A DNA stretch of 64,000 bases. Source: Paracoccaceae bacterium (GTDB lineage Bacteria > Pseudomonadota > Alphaproteobacteria > Rhodobacterales > Rhodobacteraceae). The notes below the pieces were generated by a model. It did no database searches. It saw only the letters and a program-made list of their open reading frames with translations, and was not told where the DNA came from. This document shows positions 25,574 through 34,277 of this stretch, piece by piece. The position numbers were made by a program, and so were the translations under genes. Numbering within the stretch: the first letter of the stretch is position 1; every line of letters begins with the position of its first letter. The DNA is taken from assembly GCA_020425085.1 (NCBI GenBank), contig JAGQRW010000001.1:124001-188000 (forward strand), in the 5' to 3' direction.

Positions 25574-25761
25574 GAAATCCTCGTTTGACTGTTGCCGCCA
25601 ACCACTGGCGCGATCCATCCCTTGTTGCAGCGATTGCCGTCAACGGCAACCGGGATCCGGTTGGATTACCACCAGCCAACCAGGATCGAACATGACATCG
25701 CCCTTGCCGTATCGGCAAAACCCCGATACATCGGCGGCGTTTCCAAGTCAGGAGAGCGAAG

Positions 25762-26985
25762 ATGTCAGCGCCCAAGAAAGTCGTCCTTGCCTATTCCGGG
25801 GGCCTCGATACCTCGATCATCCTGAAATGGCTGCAAACCGAATATGGCTGCGAGGTGGTAACCTTTACTGCCGACCTCGGTCAGGGCGAGGAACTGGAGC
25901 CGGCGCACAAAAAGGCGGAACTGCTTGGCATCAAGCCGGAAAACATCTTTATCGAGGATGTGCGCGAAGAATTCGTGCGCGATTTCGTATTTCCGATGTT
26001 CCGCGCCAATGCGGTTTATGAGGGGCTTTACCTGCTTGGCACCTCGATTGCACGGCCGCTTATTTCCAAACACCTGGTTGATCTTGCCCATAAGACCGGC
26101 GCCGATGCCGTGGCGCATGGTGCCACCGGCAAGGGCAACGATCAGGTGCGGTTCGAACTGGCCGCCTATGCGCTGAACCCTGACATCAAGGTGATCGCGC
26201 CCTGGCGGGAATGGCAACTGACCAGCCGCACCAAGCTGCTGGAATTTGCCGAGGCGCATCAGATCCCGATCGCCAAGGACAAGCGTGGCGAGGCGCCGTT
26301 TTCGGTAGATGCAAACCTGCTCCACACCTCATCCGAGGGCAAGGTTCTGGAAGACCCGGCCAAGGCGGCGCCCGATTATGTCTATCAGCGCACGGTTCAC
26401 CCCGAAGACGCGCCTGACACCCCGGAAATCATTGAAATCACCTTTGAAAAAGGTGACGCCGTGGCGATCGACGGTCAGGCAATGTCACCCGCCACCATCC
26501 TGACCCGCCTTAACGAACTGGGTGGCAAACACGGCATTGGCCGCCTTGATCTGGTCGAGGGCCGTTTTGTCGGCATGAAATCGCGCGGTATTTACGAAAC
26601 TCCTGGCGGCACCATCCTGCTGGAGGCGCATCGCGGTATCGAAAGCATCACGCTCGACCGGGGTGCGGCGCATCTGAAGGATCAGATCATGCCGCAATAT
26701 GCCGAAATGATTTACAACGGTTTCTGGTACAGCCCGGAACGCGAAATGTTGCAGGCGCTGATCGACAAAAGTCAGGAATATGTCTCAGGTACGGTACGCC
26801 TGAAGCTATACAAGGGGTTGGCACGAACCATTGGCCGCTGGTCGGAATATTCCCTTTATTCGGAACAGCACGTTACCTTCGAAGACGATCAGGGGGCCTA
26901 TGATCAAAAAGACGCAGGCGGCTTCATCAAGATCAACGCACTGCGATTGCGGCTTCTGGCGATGCGAAAACTTCGCAGCAAATAA
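25762..26985 (+). CDS. argG: Argininosuccinate synthase
   Basis: A 407-residue ATP-dependent ligase joining citrulline and aspartate in arginine synthesis. Signatures are [19 protein letters not shown] (ATP-binding P-loop), [13 protein letters not shown] and [20 protein letters not shown]. Length and ends are normal. The ribosome binding site is AGGAGAGCG, 6 nt before the ATG. A short imperfect stem (26990-27009) follows the stop but lacks a T-run. The gene stands alone here, away from other arginine genes, as is usual in Rhodobacterales. Confidence 0.97.
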   Translation: MSAPKKVVLAYSGGLDTSIILKWLQTEYGCEVVTFTADLGQGEELEPAHKKAELLGIKPENIFIEDVREEFVRDFVFPMFRANAVYEGLYLLGTSIARPLISKHLVDLAHKTGADAVAHGATGKGNDQVRFELAAYALNPDIKVIAPWREWQLTSRTKLLEFAEAHQIPIAKDKRGEAPFSVDANLLHTSSEGKVLEDPAKAAPDYVYQRTVHPEDAPDTPEIIEITFEKGDAVAIDGQAMSPATILTRLNELGGKHGIGRLDLVEGRFVGMKSRGIYETPGGTILLEAHRGIESITLDRGAAHLKDQIMPQYAEMIYNGFWYSPEREMLQALIDKSQEYVSGTVRLKLYKGLARTIGRWSEYSLYSEQHVTFEDDQGAYDQKDAGGFIKINALRLRLLAMRKLRSK

Positions 26986-27168
26986 CCTGCGGGTCGGCTA
27001 TCCGGCCCGTGCAGAACTGCAACAACCATCGGTTCTGGTATTACCGGGTCAAAATACCTTTGGATTTCTAAACCGGTGCCTTATTGTTCCGGCCCAAGCG
27101 CAATCCACCAAATCTTAACGAGATTGTGCCCAGATTGAGCAGTGTTTTCAACGGTAGCGAGGCGTGCC

Positions 27169-28146
27169 GTGCCAGTCAGGACCGTAAACATATACGAAGT
27201 CCCGAATTCCTATGTGGGATCAGGGGGAACCGTTACCATTTCCAATATTCTGACCATGCAGGTCAAAGACGGGGATGGCTTTCTCGATGCCACCGAAAGT
27301 GCCGATCCGGGCTCGTCCCAGATCATAACGGTTGATGGTAACGGCATCGACGATTATCGCTTTTACTACGACGATCGGATCCGCATCGACGGCCATAATG
27401 AAACCGTCAAGACCTTTCAGTTGCAGATCGACGGGGTTTGGCGATCCTTCATCATGAACGACACCGGCGGCAGCATCCCCGGTGCTGATATCGGCGATTC
27501 GATCAGCCTGCGATCCTATTCCAACTATACCAAGATTGATTACGACGACCTGGCTTGTTTTGCCGTCGGCACGTTGATCGAAACCGACCGGGGCCAGGTC
27601 GCGGTCGAGGAGTTGCAGGTCGGCGATCTGGTGGTAACCGCCGACCACGGCTTGCAACCGATCCGCTGGATCGGTCGCTCGCCATTGACACAGCGCGACT
27701 TGCTGGCAAGGCCGCATCTTAGGCCGATCCGCATTCCCAGCGGCAGTTTCGGCGGTGGCATTCCCAGCCGCGATCTGGTGCTTTCGCCGCAGCACCGGGT
27801 GCTGCTGGAAGGCTGGCAGATCGAACTGAATTTCGGCACGCGGCAAGTGTTTGCACCGGCCAATGCACTGGTGGGAAGTAACGGTATCAAAGTCGATGCA
27901 ACCTGCGAGGATATCGAATACCTGCATCTGATGTTCGACCAGCACGAGGTCATCTACAGCGAAGGTTTGGCAAGCGAAAGCTTTCTGGTTGGCGACACCA
28001 TCCGCAACAATATGGATCGGGCGCAACTGGCCGAAATTCTTGAGCTTTTTCCGGAACTGGCCGACAACCGGATATCCAGCGTGAATATTCCGGCGCGACC
28101 GATCCTGCGCAACTATGAGGTGCAGGTGCTGGCAGCGTCTGCCTGA
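27169..28146 (+). CDS. Hint-domain (hedgehog/intein-type) protein
   Basis: A protein of about 325 residues. The N-terminal part (about 1-130) is beta-rich, with acidic GDGFLDATESADP and VDGNGIDDYRFYYDD stretches. The C-terminal Hint module begins at CFAVGTLIETDRG (candidate catalytic Cys) and continues VEELQVGDLVVTADHGLQPIRWIGR and LVLSPQHRVLLEGW. Hint modules can self-splice or self-cleave through a Cys/His/Thr centre; in this bacterial group the role is unknown and the protein may be secreted by a type I system. I use the GTG at 27169 behind GAGG; a GTG at 27142 would add nine residues. No signal peptide is seen. Confidence 0.82.
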   Translation: MPVRTVNIYEVPNSYVGSGGTVTISNILTMQVKDGDGFLDATESADPGSSQIITVDGNGIDDYRFYYDDRIRIDGHNETVKTFQLQIDGVWRSFIMNDTGGSIPGADIGDSISLRSYSNYTKIDYDDLACFAVGTLIETDRGQVAVEELQVGDLVVTADHGLQPIRWIGRSPLTQRDLLARPHLRPIRIPSGSFGGGIPSRDLVLSPQHRVLLEGWQIELNFGTRQVFAPANALVGSNGIKVDATCEDIEYLHLMFDQHEVIYSEGLASESFLVGDTIRNNMDRAQLAEILELFPELADNRISSVNIPARPILRNYEVQVLAASA

Positions 28147-28173
28147 AATCGCCAGTATCCTATCGGCGGGGTT

Positions 28174-28890
28174 TCAGATCTTCCAACGGACCATTTGTTG
28201 GTAATGCACTTGCGCCTGATCGGCGAGTTCACGGTGGTCAGATACAAGTTCCGGCAATTCACCTTCGGGCCCGGCGAAACCGGTGGACCGCCATACCGCC
28301 TGATACCAGTGCGCTGCCCATATTCCGTCTTGCTTGTGGCCCCCTTTTGGCCAGGCCAGCATTGCGGGCTGAAACGTCAGACCGATGGCGGAACAAAGCG
28401 CTGCCAGCATCCTTGCCGGATCCCGCCTTATATCGACACTATCCAGCACCAGCGGTGCCTTGCCGGTTTTTTGGCTAACCCGATCAAACAACTCCGCCTG
28501 CTGACGGTAGCCAAGATCGTCCAGTGTCGGGTTCTCGCGCTTGGCTGCATAGCTGGCGATCACCCGCGCCGGGTGGCGGATCAGAAACACATTCGTGACC
28601 TGATCCAGCCAGCCACGCGGGATGCCCCCGACCATGTGTTGCGTCATGTGTTTTTGATAGAAATGCGGTTTTCCTTCGGGGATCGGGCCAAGCAAGCCAC
28701 CGATTACCGCCTTGGGATCGGTGGCTTGCGAGGCGATGATGGCATCGCGCATCGGGTGGTCAATCCCGGTCAGGTGCAGATAGGCGGCATAAAACGGCTC
28801 ATCCACCACCGCGAAATCAGTTCGCACGGCAAAGGCGTACATCATTGCTGTGGAAATGTTTCGCGGCCCGGACCACATGGCAATGCGCAT
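28174..28890 (-). CDS. Sulfotransferase-like P-loop protein
   Basis: A 238-residue protein with an N-terminal PAPS-binding-like loop (WSGPRNISTAMMYAF, about 6-20) and a second motif FLIRHPARVIASYA (about 103-116) resembling the 3'-phosphate loop of sulfotransferases. The substrate is unknown. The family often carries annotations as sulfotransferase or, in eukaryotes, branched-chain aminotransferase-associated protein. It lies 295 nt downstream of a class IV aminotransferase on the same strand, an association that suggests a shared amino-acid-derived substrate. That link is inference. It is convergent with the Hint gene. Confidence 0.7.
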   Translation of the reverse strand: MRIAMWSGPRNISTAMMYAFAVRTDFAVVDEPFYAAYLHLTGIDHPMRDAIIASQATDPKAVIGGLLGPIPEGKPHFYQKHMTQHMVGGIPRGWLDQVTNVFLIRHPARVIASYAAKRENPTLDDLGYRQQAELFDRVSQKTGKAPLVLDSVDIRRDPARMLAALCSAIGLTFQPAMLAWPKGGHKQDGIWAAHWYQAVWRSTGFAGPEGELPELVSDHRELADQAQVHYQQMVRWKI

Positions 28891-28943
28891 TTACGACTTC
28901 CTATTCGCTGACAACATAAAGCTGTTTTAAGTAACCTTTTAGC

Positions 28944-29189
28944 TTACCTACGACGCAAAATATATTGGGTCGATCCCCGGTTGGAGTACTGAAACCCGGG
29001 TTCCATCCACCAAGGTAATATCTTTCCACAGCTCATCGGATTGCCGGGCAGATTTAATATTGCAATTCTCATATGCACAACTGCTGTTTTGCCAACCAAC
29101 CTGCTTTTCATGGCAGGGGTTTCAACTTGGCTGGTTGTGCATCCGTTCAGCACCGACTGCTTCAAGGCGGCGATTATGAACGATTTCAA
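28944..29189 (-). CDS. Candidate small lipoprotein-like ORF, TTG start
   Basis: An 81-codon frame whose TTG at 29189 overlaps the stop of the upstream aminotransferase (TTGA) and follows an AAGGAGG by 7 nt; that AAGGAGG lies in the aminotransferase's last codons. The product begins (M)KSFIIAALKQSVLNGCTTSQ, which looks like a degenerate lipoprotein signal with a Cys at residue 17. The N at -2 and the charged K10 are atypical for a lipobox. The remainder has no known character and ends in RRR. It could be a decayed small lipoprotein gene or chance. The spacer is lower in GC than its neighbours. I list it because of the strong ribosome binding site. Confidence 0.3.
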   Translation of the reverse strand: MKSFIIAALKQSVLNGCTTSQVETPAMKSRLVGKTAVVHMRIAILNLPGNPMSCGKILPWWMEPGFQYSNRGSTQYILRRR

Positions 29190-30097
29190 CGCTTCGCCTC
29201 CTTTTGAACCAGTTCTTTGTATAATGTGCGCAGGTGTTTGGTCATCGGACCTATCTCACCAGTGCCGATCTGGCGGCCATCAATTTCGGCCACGGGCGTC
29301 TGCGCGCCAAAGGTGCCAGTAAGAAAGGCTTCATCGGCGCCATAGGTATCTACCAGACTGAAATTGCGCTGAAAAACCGGGATGTTGTTGGCGCGGCAAA
29401 GGTCGATCACCTTTTGGCGGGTAATGCCGTTCATGCAATAGTCCCCGGTCGAGGTCCAGACCTCGCCCTCGCGGACGATAAAGAAGTTGCAGGCGTTGGT
29501 GGTGTTGACGAAACCGTGCACATCCAGCATCAGCGCCTCGTCCGCACCGGCCTTTTCAGCGGCGATGCAGGCGAGGATGCAGTTGAGCTTGGAATGCGAA
29601 TTCAGCTTGGGATCCTGTGTCATCGGCAGACCACGCATATGCGGCACCGTCGCAAGCCGGATCGGACGCGGGATCGAAGGGCGGGAATGTTCCATGATGA
29701 TCACCATGGTCGGCCCGGACCGCGACAGCGACGGATGCTGGAACGGCCTAATCTTGACACCGCGGGTCAGCATCAGGCGGGCATGCACATCTTCCTGCAT
29801 ATCATTGGCAAGGCGTGTCTGTTCCAGTGCAGCGATTACCCCGGCCCGGTCCATTCCAACATCAAGATCAATCGCCTTGGCCGCCTGAAACAATCGCGCC
29901 ATGTGATCGTCAAGAAACGCCCATTTGCCGTTATAGAGCCTGAGCCCCTCCCATACCCCGTCGCCCAGCATGAATCCGCTGTCATAGACCGATATCCGGG
30001 CCTGATCGCGCGGCTGCAACTGGCCGTTGACATAGATAAGGATGTTGTCGTTGCGCGCATCATCCTCGGATTGATGGGTGGTGGTTTCTGTTGTCAT
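29186..30097 (-). CDS. Class IV (D-amino acid/branched-chain fold) aminotransferase
   Basis: A 303-residue PLP-dependent enzyme, paralogous to the ilvE product at 8143. The PLP lysine is expected in LNSHSKLNCILA (about K170). VHGFVNTTNACNFFIVREGE and CMNGITRQKVIDLC are the cofactor phosphate signatures, and DSGFMLGDGVWEGLRL is the N-terminal strand. The N-terminal sequence and DSGFMLGDGV resemble D-amino-acid aminotransferase or aminodeoxychorismate lyase-like members more than IlvE. The substrate is not determined. A sulfotransferase-like gene lies downstream on the same strand. msrA diverges upstream with a 185 nt spacer. Confidence 0.85.
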   Translation of the reverse strand: MTTETTTHQSEDDARNDNILIYVNGQLQPRDQARISVYDSGFMLGDGVWEGLRLYNGKWAFLDDHMARLFQAAKAIDLDVGMDRAGVIAALEQTRLANDMQEDVHARLMLTRGVKIRPFQHPSLSRSGPTMVIIMEHSRPSIPRPIRLATVPHMRGLPMTQDPKLNSHSKLNCILACIAAEKAGADEALMLDVHGFVNTTNACNFFIVREGEVWTSTGDYCMNGITRQKVIDLCRANNIPVFQRNFSLVDTYGADEAFLTGTFGAQTPVAEIDGRQIGTGEIGPMTKHLRTLYKELVQKEAKR

Positions 30098-30282
30098 TGT
30101 TCCCCCTGACTCTTGCAGACGATAGGCGGCGACGAGTTTGTCGCCAAGTGGTTTTCAGCTCGTAAAAGCCACGCCATTTGGCGATCACGCAATTTATCAC
30201 CCATCTGTGACCTCACGCCCATGTCAGTTGTATTTCATTGCCTTCCGCCCGACCATCAGGCAGCAAAAGTGAGGATCAGACA

Positions 30283-30933
30283 ATGAAACGCCTTAAACCA
30301 GTCTTGTTATTTCTGGCCATCTTGTTCGGATTTGCCCTGCAAATGGGAGCGGCACATGCACGCGATATCCAGACGGCAATTTTTGCCGGCGGTTGTTTCT
30401 GGTGCGTCGAGGCGGACTTTGACAAGGTGAAGGGCGTGGTTGAAACCACTTCGGGATACACCGGGGGTACCACAGTTAATCCGACTTACAAGCAGGTAAC
30501 CAGGGGCGGCACCGGGCATTATGAATCCGTGCGCATCCGGTTTGACGCTGACGTGATTTCCTATCGCCAACTGGTCGATATCTTCTGGCGAACGGTGGAC
30601 CCTCTGGACGCAGGCGGACAGTTCTGCGATCGCGGTGACAGCTATCGCACCGCCGTTTTCGTCACCAAGGCACAGCGCGCCGATGCCGAGGCATCCAAGG
30701 CCGCCGCCGATCAGACGATCAGTGGTCACATCGTGACACCGATCGTTGCGGTTGGAAAATTTTATCCCGCCGAAGACTATCACCAGAACTATTATCTGGG
30801 AGAAAACCGGGTACTGACGCGGTTTGGCTATATCAGTCAGGCCAAAGCCTACAAGAATTACCGCAAGGGCTGTGGCCGCGACGCGCGGGTGCGCCAGATC
30901 TGGGGCAGTGCAGCGCCGTTTGCCGGCTCCTGA
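30283..30933 (+). CDS. msrA: Peptide methionine-S-sulfoxide reductase MsrA, exported
   Basis: A 216-residue enzyme that reduces methionine S-sulfoxide in oxidised proteins. The N-terminus (MKRLKPVLLFLAILFGFALQ, cut after about HA-27) is a signal peptide, so this copy acts in the periplasm. The catalytic motif is GCFWC (about 37-41). The family motifs GYTGGTTVNPTYKQV and the C-terminal YHQNYYLGE follow. The ATG at 30283 has AGTGAGGAT upstream; an earlier open codon would destroy the signal peptide. It ends 6 nt before the convergent YggT gene. A periplasmic MsrA without an adjacent MsrB suggests a partner elsewhere. Confidence 0.92.
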   Translation: MKRLKPVLLFLAILFGFALQMGAAHARDIQTAIFAGGCFWCVEADFDKVKGVVETTSGYTGGTTVNPTYKQVTRGGTGHYESVRIRFDADVISYRQLVDIFWRTVDPLDAGGQFCDRGDSYRTAVFVTKAQRADAEASKAAADQTISGHIVTPIVAVGKFYPAEDYHQNYYLGENRVLTRFGYISQAKAYKNYRKGCGRDARVRQIWGSAAPFAGS

Positions 30934-30939
30934 ACCTGC

Positions 30940-31227
30940 TTACATCATGCTGCCCGCGTTGTTGATCAGCACGATACGGATGGCGATCAGCACCACCAGC
31001 ACCACCAGTGGTGCGAGGTCGATACCGCCCATTTCCGGCAGGAAACGCCGCACACGGGAATAGATCGGCTCCAGCAAGCGGTTCAACCCGTACCATATCT
31101 GCGCCACGATCGGCTGGCGCAGATTGAGCACCTGAAAATTGATCAGCCAGCTCATGATCACATGCGCAATCACGAAAAACCAGACGATGTTCACCACCAG
31201 CATCAGGATTTGAAAGATCGAAGTCAT
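30940..31227 (-). CDS. YggT family membrane protein
   Basis: A 95-residue inner-membrane protein with two hydrophobic segments (about 5-27, IFQILMLVVNIVWFFVIAHV, and 69-90, LAPLVVLVVLIAIRIVLI). The intervening loop LLEPIYSRVRRFLPEMGGIDL is the conserved YggT signature. The function is not established; family members are linked to osmotic tolerance, cell division and photosynthetic membrane organisation. It is convergent with msrA. Confidence 0.9.
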   Translation of the reverse strand: MTSIFQILMLVVNIVWFFVIAHVIMSWLINFQVLNLRQPIVAQIWYGLNRLLEPIYSRVRRFLPEMGGIDLAPLVVLVVLIAIRIVLINNAGSMM

Positions 31228-31371
31228 GTCTGCGCACCGGCCTCATTTGTTGTCATTCGCCAAGACCTAGTCAGCAGGACCCCCAAGCGCAAGGGCGAAG
31301 GGGCAGTGTGTCCCATTGCGCCGCCCCGCCGTATGTCGCATGCAACACCATGGCAGACCTGAGGCAGGCAT

Positions 31372-31902
31372 ATGTATCCGATAATAAGATTTGCCAAAGA
31401 AGCATTGCTAAGCCTGACCGCCGGCACAATCATGCCCGATCAGGTGCATGTTTCGCGGCTGATCTGCTGGCCCTGGGATGTCGATCTTTGGCTGGAACTG
31501 AATAACGGGCGCGCACTGACGCTGTACGATCTCGGACGCATCCCGCTTTGCATTCGACTGAACATGCTGCGCGAACTCAGGCGACGCGGCTGGGGCATGG
31601 CGGTGGCTGGTGCCTCGGTTCGTTACCGCCGCCGGGTCAGGATGTTTCAGCGCCTGACCATGAAAAGCGCCCTTCTCGGCTGGGACGAACGGTTTTTCTA
31701 TTTCCAGCAGACAATTTGGCACGGGAATATGGCAACCTCATCCATCCTGGTGCGCTCGGCGGTGACGACGAAAAACGGCATCCTGCCGCCCGCAGAACTG
31801 GCCGAACTCCTTGGCTGGCCGGAACAATCGCCTGAACTGCCGGACCATGTTCAGGATTGGATCAGGGCCGAGGGCAAGCGACCCTGGCCGCCGCATATTT
31901 GA
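31372..31902 (+). CDS. Acyl-CoA thioesterase-like (4HBT hot-dog) protein
   Basis: A 176-residue hot-dog-fold protein. The signature is a family-typical stretch (WPWDVDLWLELNNGRALTLYD), seen around residues 33-53, followed by GASVRYRRRVRMF. The pattern is that of the thioesterase family (THEM6-like), which hydrolyses acyl thioesters. The substrate is unknown. The ATG at 31372 has GAGG 7 nt in front. It lies 75 nt before an MFS gene on the same strand and could be transcribed with it. Confidence 0.85.
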   Translation: MYPIIRFAKEALLSLTAGTIMPDQVHVSRLICWPWDVDLWLELNNGRALTLYDLGRIPLCIRLNMLRELRRRGWGMAVAGASVRYRRRVRMFQRLTMKSALLGWDERFFYFQQTIWHGNMATSSILVRSAVTTKNGILPPAELAELLGWPEQSPELPDHVQDWIRAEGKRPWPPHI

Positions 31903-31977
31903 CCGGAATTTCCTTGCTCTGCCCAGATTTACCCTGTCTTATCGCCGCAACCACATAACCAGGGATGGGGATACAGA

Positions 31978-33354
31978 ATGGCCGAAGTTTCGCAAAAGAA
32001 ACGCATATGGGGCTGGATGTTTTTCGACTGGGCCAGCCAACCCTATAACACTCTGGTTCTGACCTTTGTTTTCGGCCCCTATTTCGCACAAATCGTTTCA
32101 AACCACCTGATCGCAGGCGGCATGGCCGAGGGTGCCGCTAAAGCGCAGGCACAGGAATACTGGGGCTGGGGGCTGACGATTATCGGTATCTTTATCGCGG
32201 TTCTGGCGCCGGTTCTGGGGGCATTTGCCGATAATAGCGGGCGGCGAATGCCGTGGATCTGGCTGTTTTCCATCATGTATGTGGTGGGGGCTTTCGGTCT
32301 TTGGCAGGCGGCGCCGCCATCGTTCAGCATATTCTGGGTTCTGGTATTCTTTGGTATCGGCATGGTCGGCATGGAATTCGCCACCATTTTTACCAATGCC
32401 ATGCTGCCCGATCTTGGTACCAAGGAACAGATCGGCCGCATTTCCGGTTCCGGTTGGGCGTTCGGCTATTGGGGCGGGGTACTGGCGCTGATCATCATGC
32501 TGCTGTTTCTGGCGGAAAACGAAAACGGCGTGACGCTGATCGGTATCAAGCCGATCCTGGGTCTTGACGCGGCAATGCGTGAAGGCACCCGTTCGGTCGG
32601 ACCATTGACCGGGCTTTGGTATGCGGTTTTCATGATTCCGTTCTTTTTGTGGGTGCGCGAGGTGCGCCGCCCACCCCTGCAATCCGGTTTCGGGGTTTCG
32701 CTGGCGGTGAAGGAACTGATGATCACCATTCGTAAACTGCCTGCAACCTCCAGCCTGTTCGCCTATCTCGCCTCTTCCATGTTCTATCGTGACGCGCTTA
32801 ACGGCATGTTCACTTTTGGTGGTATATATGCCTATGGCGTGCTTGGCTGGTCGGTGGTTGATGTCGGCGTATTCGGCATACTGGCCGCCATCACCGGTGC
32901 AATTTTCGCCTGGGTCGGCGGCATTTTCGATCAAAAGCTGGGACCGAAACCGGTGATCTTCACCGGCATATTCACCCTGCTGCTGGTCTGTATCAGCGTC
33001 GTTCTGATTTCACGCGATTCCGTTTTCGGCATTACGGTCGGTTCGTCTTCTAAACTTCCCGACATCGCCTTTTATGTCTGCGGCTGCCTGATCGGTGCGG
33101 CAGGGGGCGCGCTGCAATCCGCTTCACGCACCATGCTGGTTCGCCAGGCAAACCCTGCCCGCATGACCGAAGCATTCGGGCTGTACGCGCTGGCGGGCAA
33201 GGCGACCTCGTTTCTGGCGCCCGCCACCATTGCCATGACCACCAGCCTGACCGGCAGCCAGCGTCTGGGGGTTACACCGCTTATTCTGCTGTTTGCATTC
33301 GGCCTGTTCCTGTTATTCTGGGTCACACCGGACCGGCAAACGGCAGAGGCATGA
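31978..33354 (+). CDS. MFS transporter, UMF1-type
   Basis: A 458-residue integral membrane protein with twelve predicted helices. The N-terminal WGWMFFDWASQPYNTLVLTF is the signature of the UMF1 (vacuole effluxer Atg22-like) group of the major facilitator superfamily. Other loops, such as FADNSGRRMPWIWLFS, resemble MFS motif A. The transported compound is unknown. Its last codons overlap the mepA start (ATGA), which places it in a coupled operon with a murein endopeptidase. That suggests, but does not show, transport of a wall-derived compound. Confidence 0.88.
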   Translation: MAEVSQKKRIWGWMFFDWASQPYNTLVLTFVFGPYFAQIVSNHLIAGGMAEGAAKAQAQEYWGWGLTIIGIFIAVLAPVLGAFADNSGRRMPWIWLFSIMYVVGAFGLWQAAPPSFSIFWVLVFFGIGMVGMEFATIFTNAMLPDLGTKEQIGRISGSGWAFGYWGGVLALIIMLLFLAENENGVTLIGIKPILGLDAAMREGTRSVGPLTGLWYAVFMIPFFLWVREVRRPPLQSGFGVSLAVKELMITIRKLPATSSLFAYLASSMFYRDALNGMFTFGGIYAYGVLGWSVVDVGVFGILAAITGAIFAWVGGIFDQKLGPKPVIFTGIFTLLLVCISVVLISRDSVFGITVGSSSKLPDIAFYVCGCLIGAAGGALQSASRTMLVRQANPARMTEAFGLYALAGKATSFLAPATIAMTTSLTGSQRLGVTPLILLFAFGLFLLFWVTPDRQTAEA

Positions 33355-34277
33355 GAAAGATAAACAATCGCATCAGGGCAGTATCGGCCTTTTTTCTGGC
33401 AATTGTGTTCCTGGGCGCAACCAGCCATGTGACGCCAAAAAAGGACGAGCCACTGGCCAACCAGTTGTTCGGGGCCAAGCAAACCGCCTCGGACCAGCGG
33501 CCCGAGGTGATCGGCTATTACGCCAAAGGCTGTGCGGCCGGTGCGGTCAAGCTGCCGGAAACCGGCCCGACATGGCAGGCGATGCGCCTTAGCCGCAACC
33601 GCAACTGGGGCCATCCCGATCTGATTGCTTTTATCGAAAGGTTGAGTTTTCAGGCTTCGCAACTGGGTTGGGCTGGCCTTTATATCGGCGACATGTCGCA
33701 ACCGCGCGGCGGGCCGATGACATCAAGCCATCAGTCACATCAGGTGGGGCTGGATGTGGATATCTGGATGCTACCGCCAAAACGGCTGGATCTGAGCATT
33801 CCAGCACGTGAATCGCTGTCGTCAATCTCGGTACGCACCAACGATCAGCGCAGTATCAACCAGAACTGGACACCGGTGCATATGGCAATCCTGAAAGCAG
33901 CCGCAGAGGATTCGGCTGTGGATCGGATTTTCGTTGCCGCCGCGATCAAGATCGACATGTGCGCCAAGGCTGGCAAGGACCGCAAATGGCTGAAAAAGAT
34001 CCGACCGCTATATGGTCACAACGACCATTTCCATGTGCGCCTGAAATGCCCGAAAGATTCGCCGAATTGCAAATCCCAGACGCCGATCTCACGTATTTCC
34101 AAAGGCGATGGTTGTGACAAAAGCCTGACCTGGTGGGTAACCGATTACCTGAACCCGCCAAAAAAGGTCACCAGCAAGAAGAAGTCAAAAAAGGCCAAAC
34201 CCAGACCGCGACGGGCGCGGGAAATGATCATGGCCGACCTGCCTGCGCAGTGCGTCGAAGTGCTGAATTCAAAATGA
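33351..34277 (+). CDS. mepA: Penicillin-insensitive murein endopeptidase MepA
   Basis: A 308-residue periplasmic zinc peptidase that cuts D-Ala-meso-DAP crosslinks of peptidoglycan. An N-terminal hydrophobic segment (about 10-24, VSAFFLAIVFLGATS) directs export. The zinc site is read in SSHQSHQVGLDVDIWM (first His and Asp) and YGHNDHFHVRL (HxH). Conserved cysteines (CAAG, CPKDSPNCKS, GDGCDKS) are as in the family. The C-terminus is Lys/Arg-rich. It is translationally coupled on both sides (ATGA with the MFS gene and with the esterase-like gene). Confidence 0.92.
   Translation: MRKINNRIRAVSAFFLAIVFLGATSHVTPKKDEPLANQLFGAKQTASDQRPEVIGYYAKGCAAGAVKLPETGPTWQAMRLSRNRNWGHPDLIAFIERLSFQASQLGWAGLYIGDMSQPRGGPMTSSHQSHQVGLDVDIWMLPPKRLDLSIPARESLSSISVRTNDQRSINQNWTPVHMAILKAAAEDSAVDRIFVAAAIKIDMCAKAGKDRKWLKKIRPLYGHNDHFHVRLKCPKDSPNCKSQTPISRISKGDGCDKSLTWWVTDYLNPPKKVTSKKKSKKAKPRPRRAREMIMADLPAQCVEVLNSK

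Noticed and set aside
26990-27009. A hairpin after argG as a terminator
   Set aside because: The stem is 8 bp with a wobble and is followed by TGCAGAAC, with no T-run, so the evidence is too weak to list.
27220-28026. A 268-codon open frame opposite the Hint gene
   Set aside because: Antisense to a gene with a clear Hint module; the product has no family character.
28960-29010. A T-arm-like stretch (GGTTGGAGTACTGAAACCCGG)
   Set aside because: No acceptor, D or anticodon arm can be drawn around it on either strand, so it is not a tRNA.
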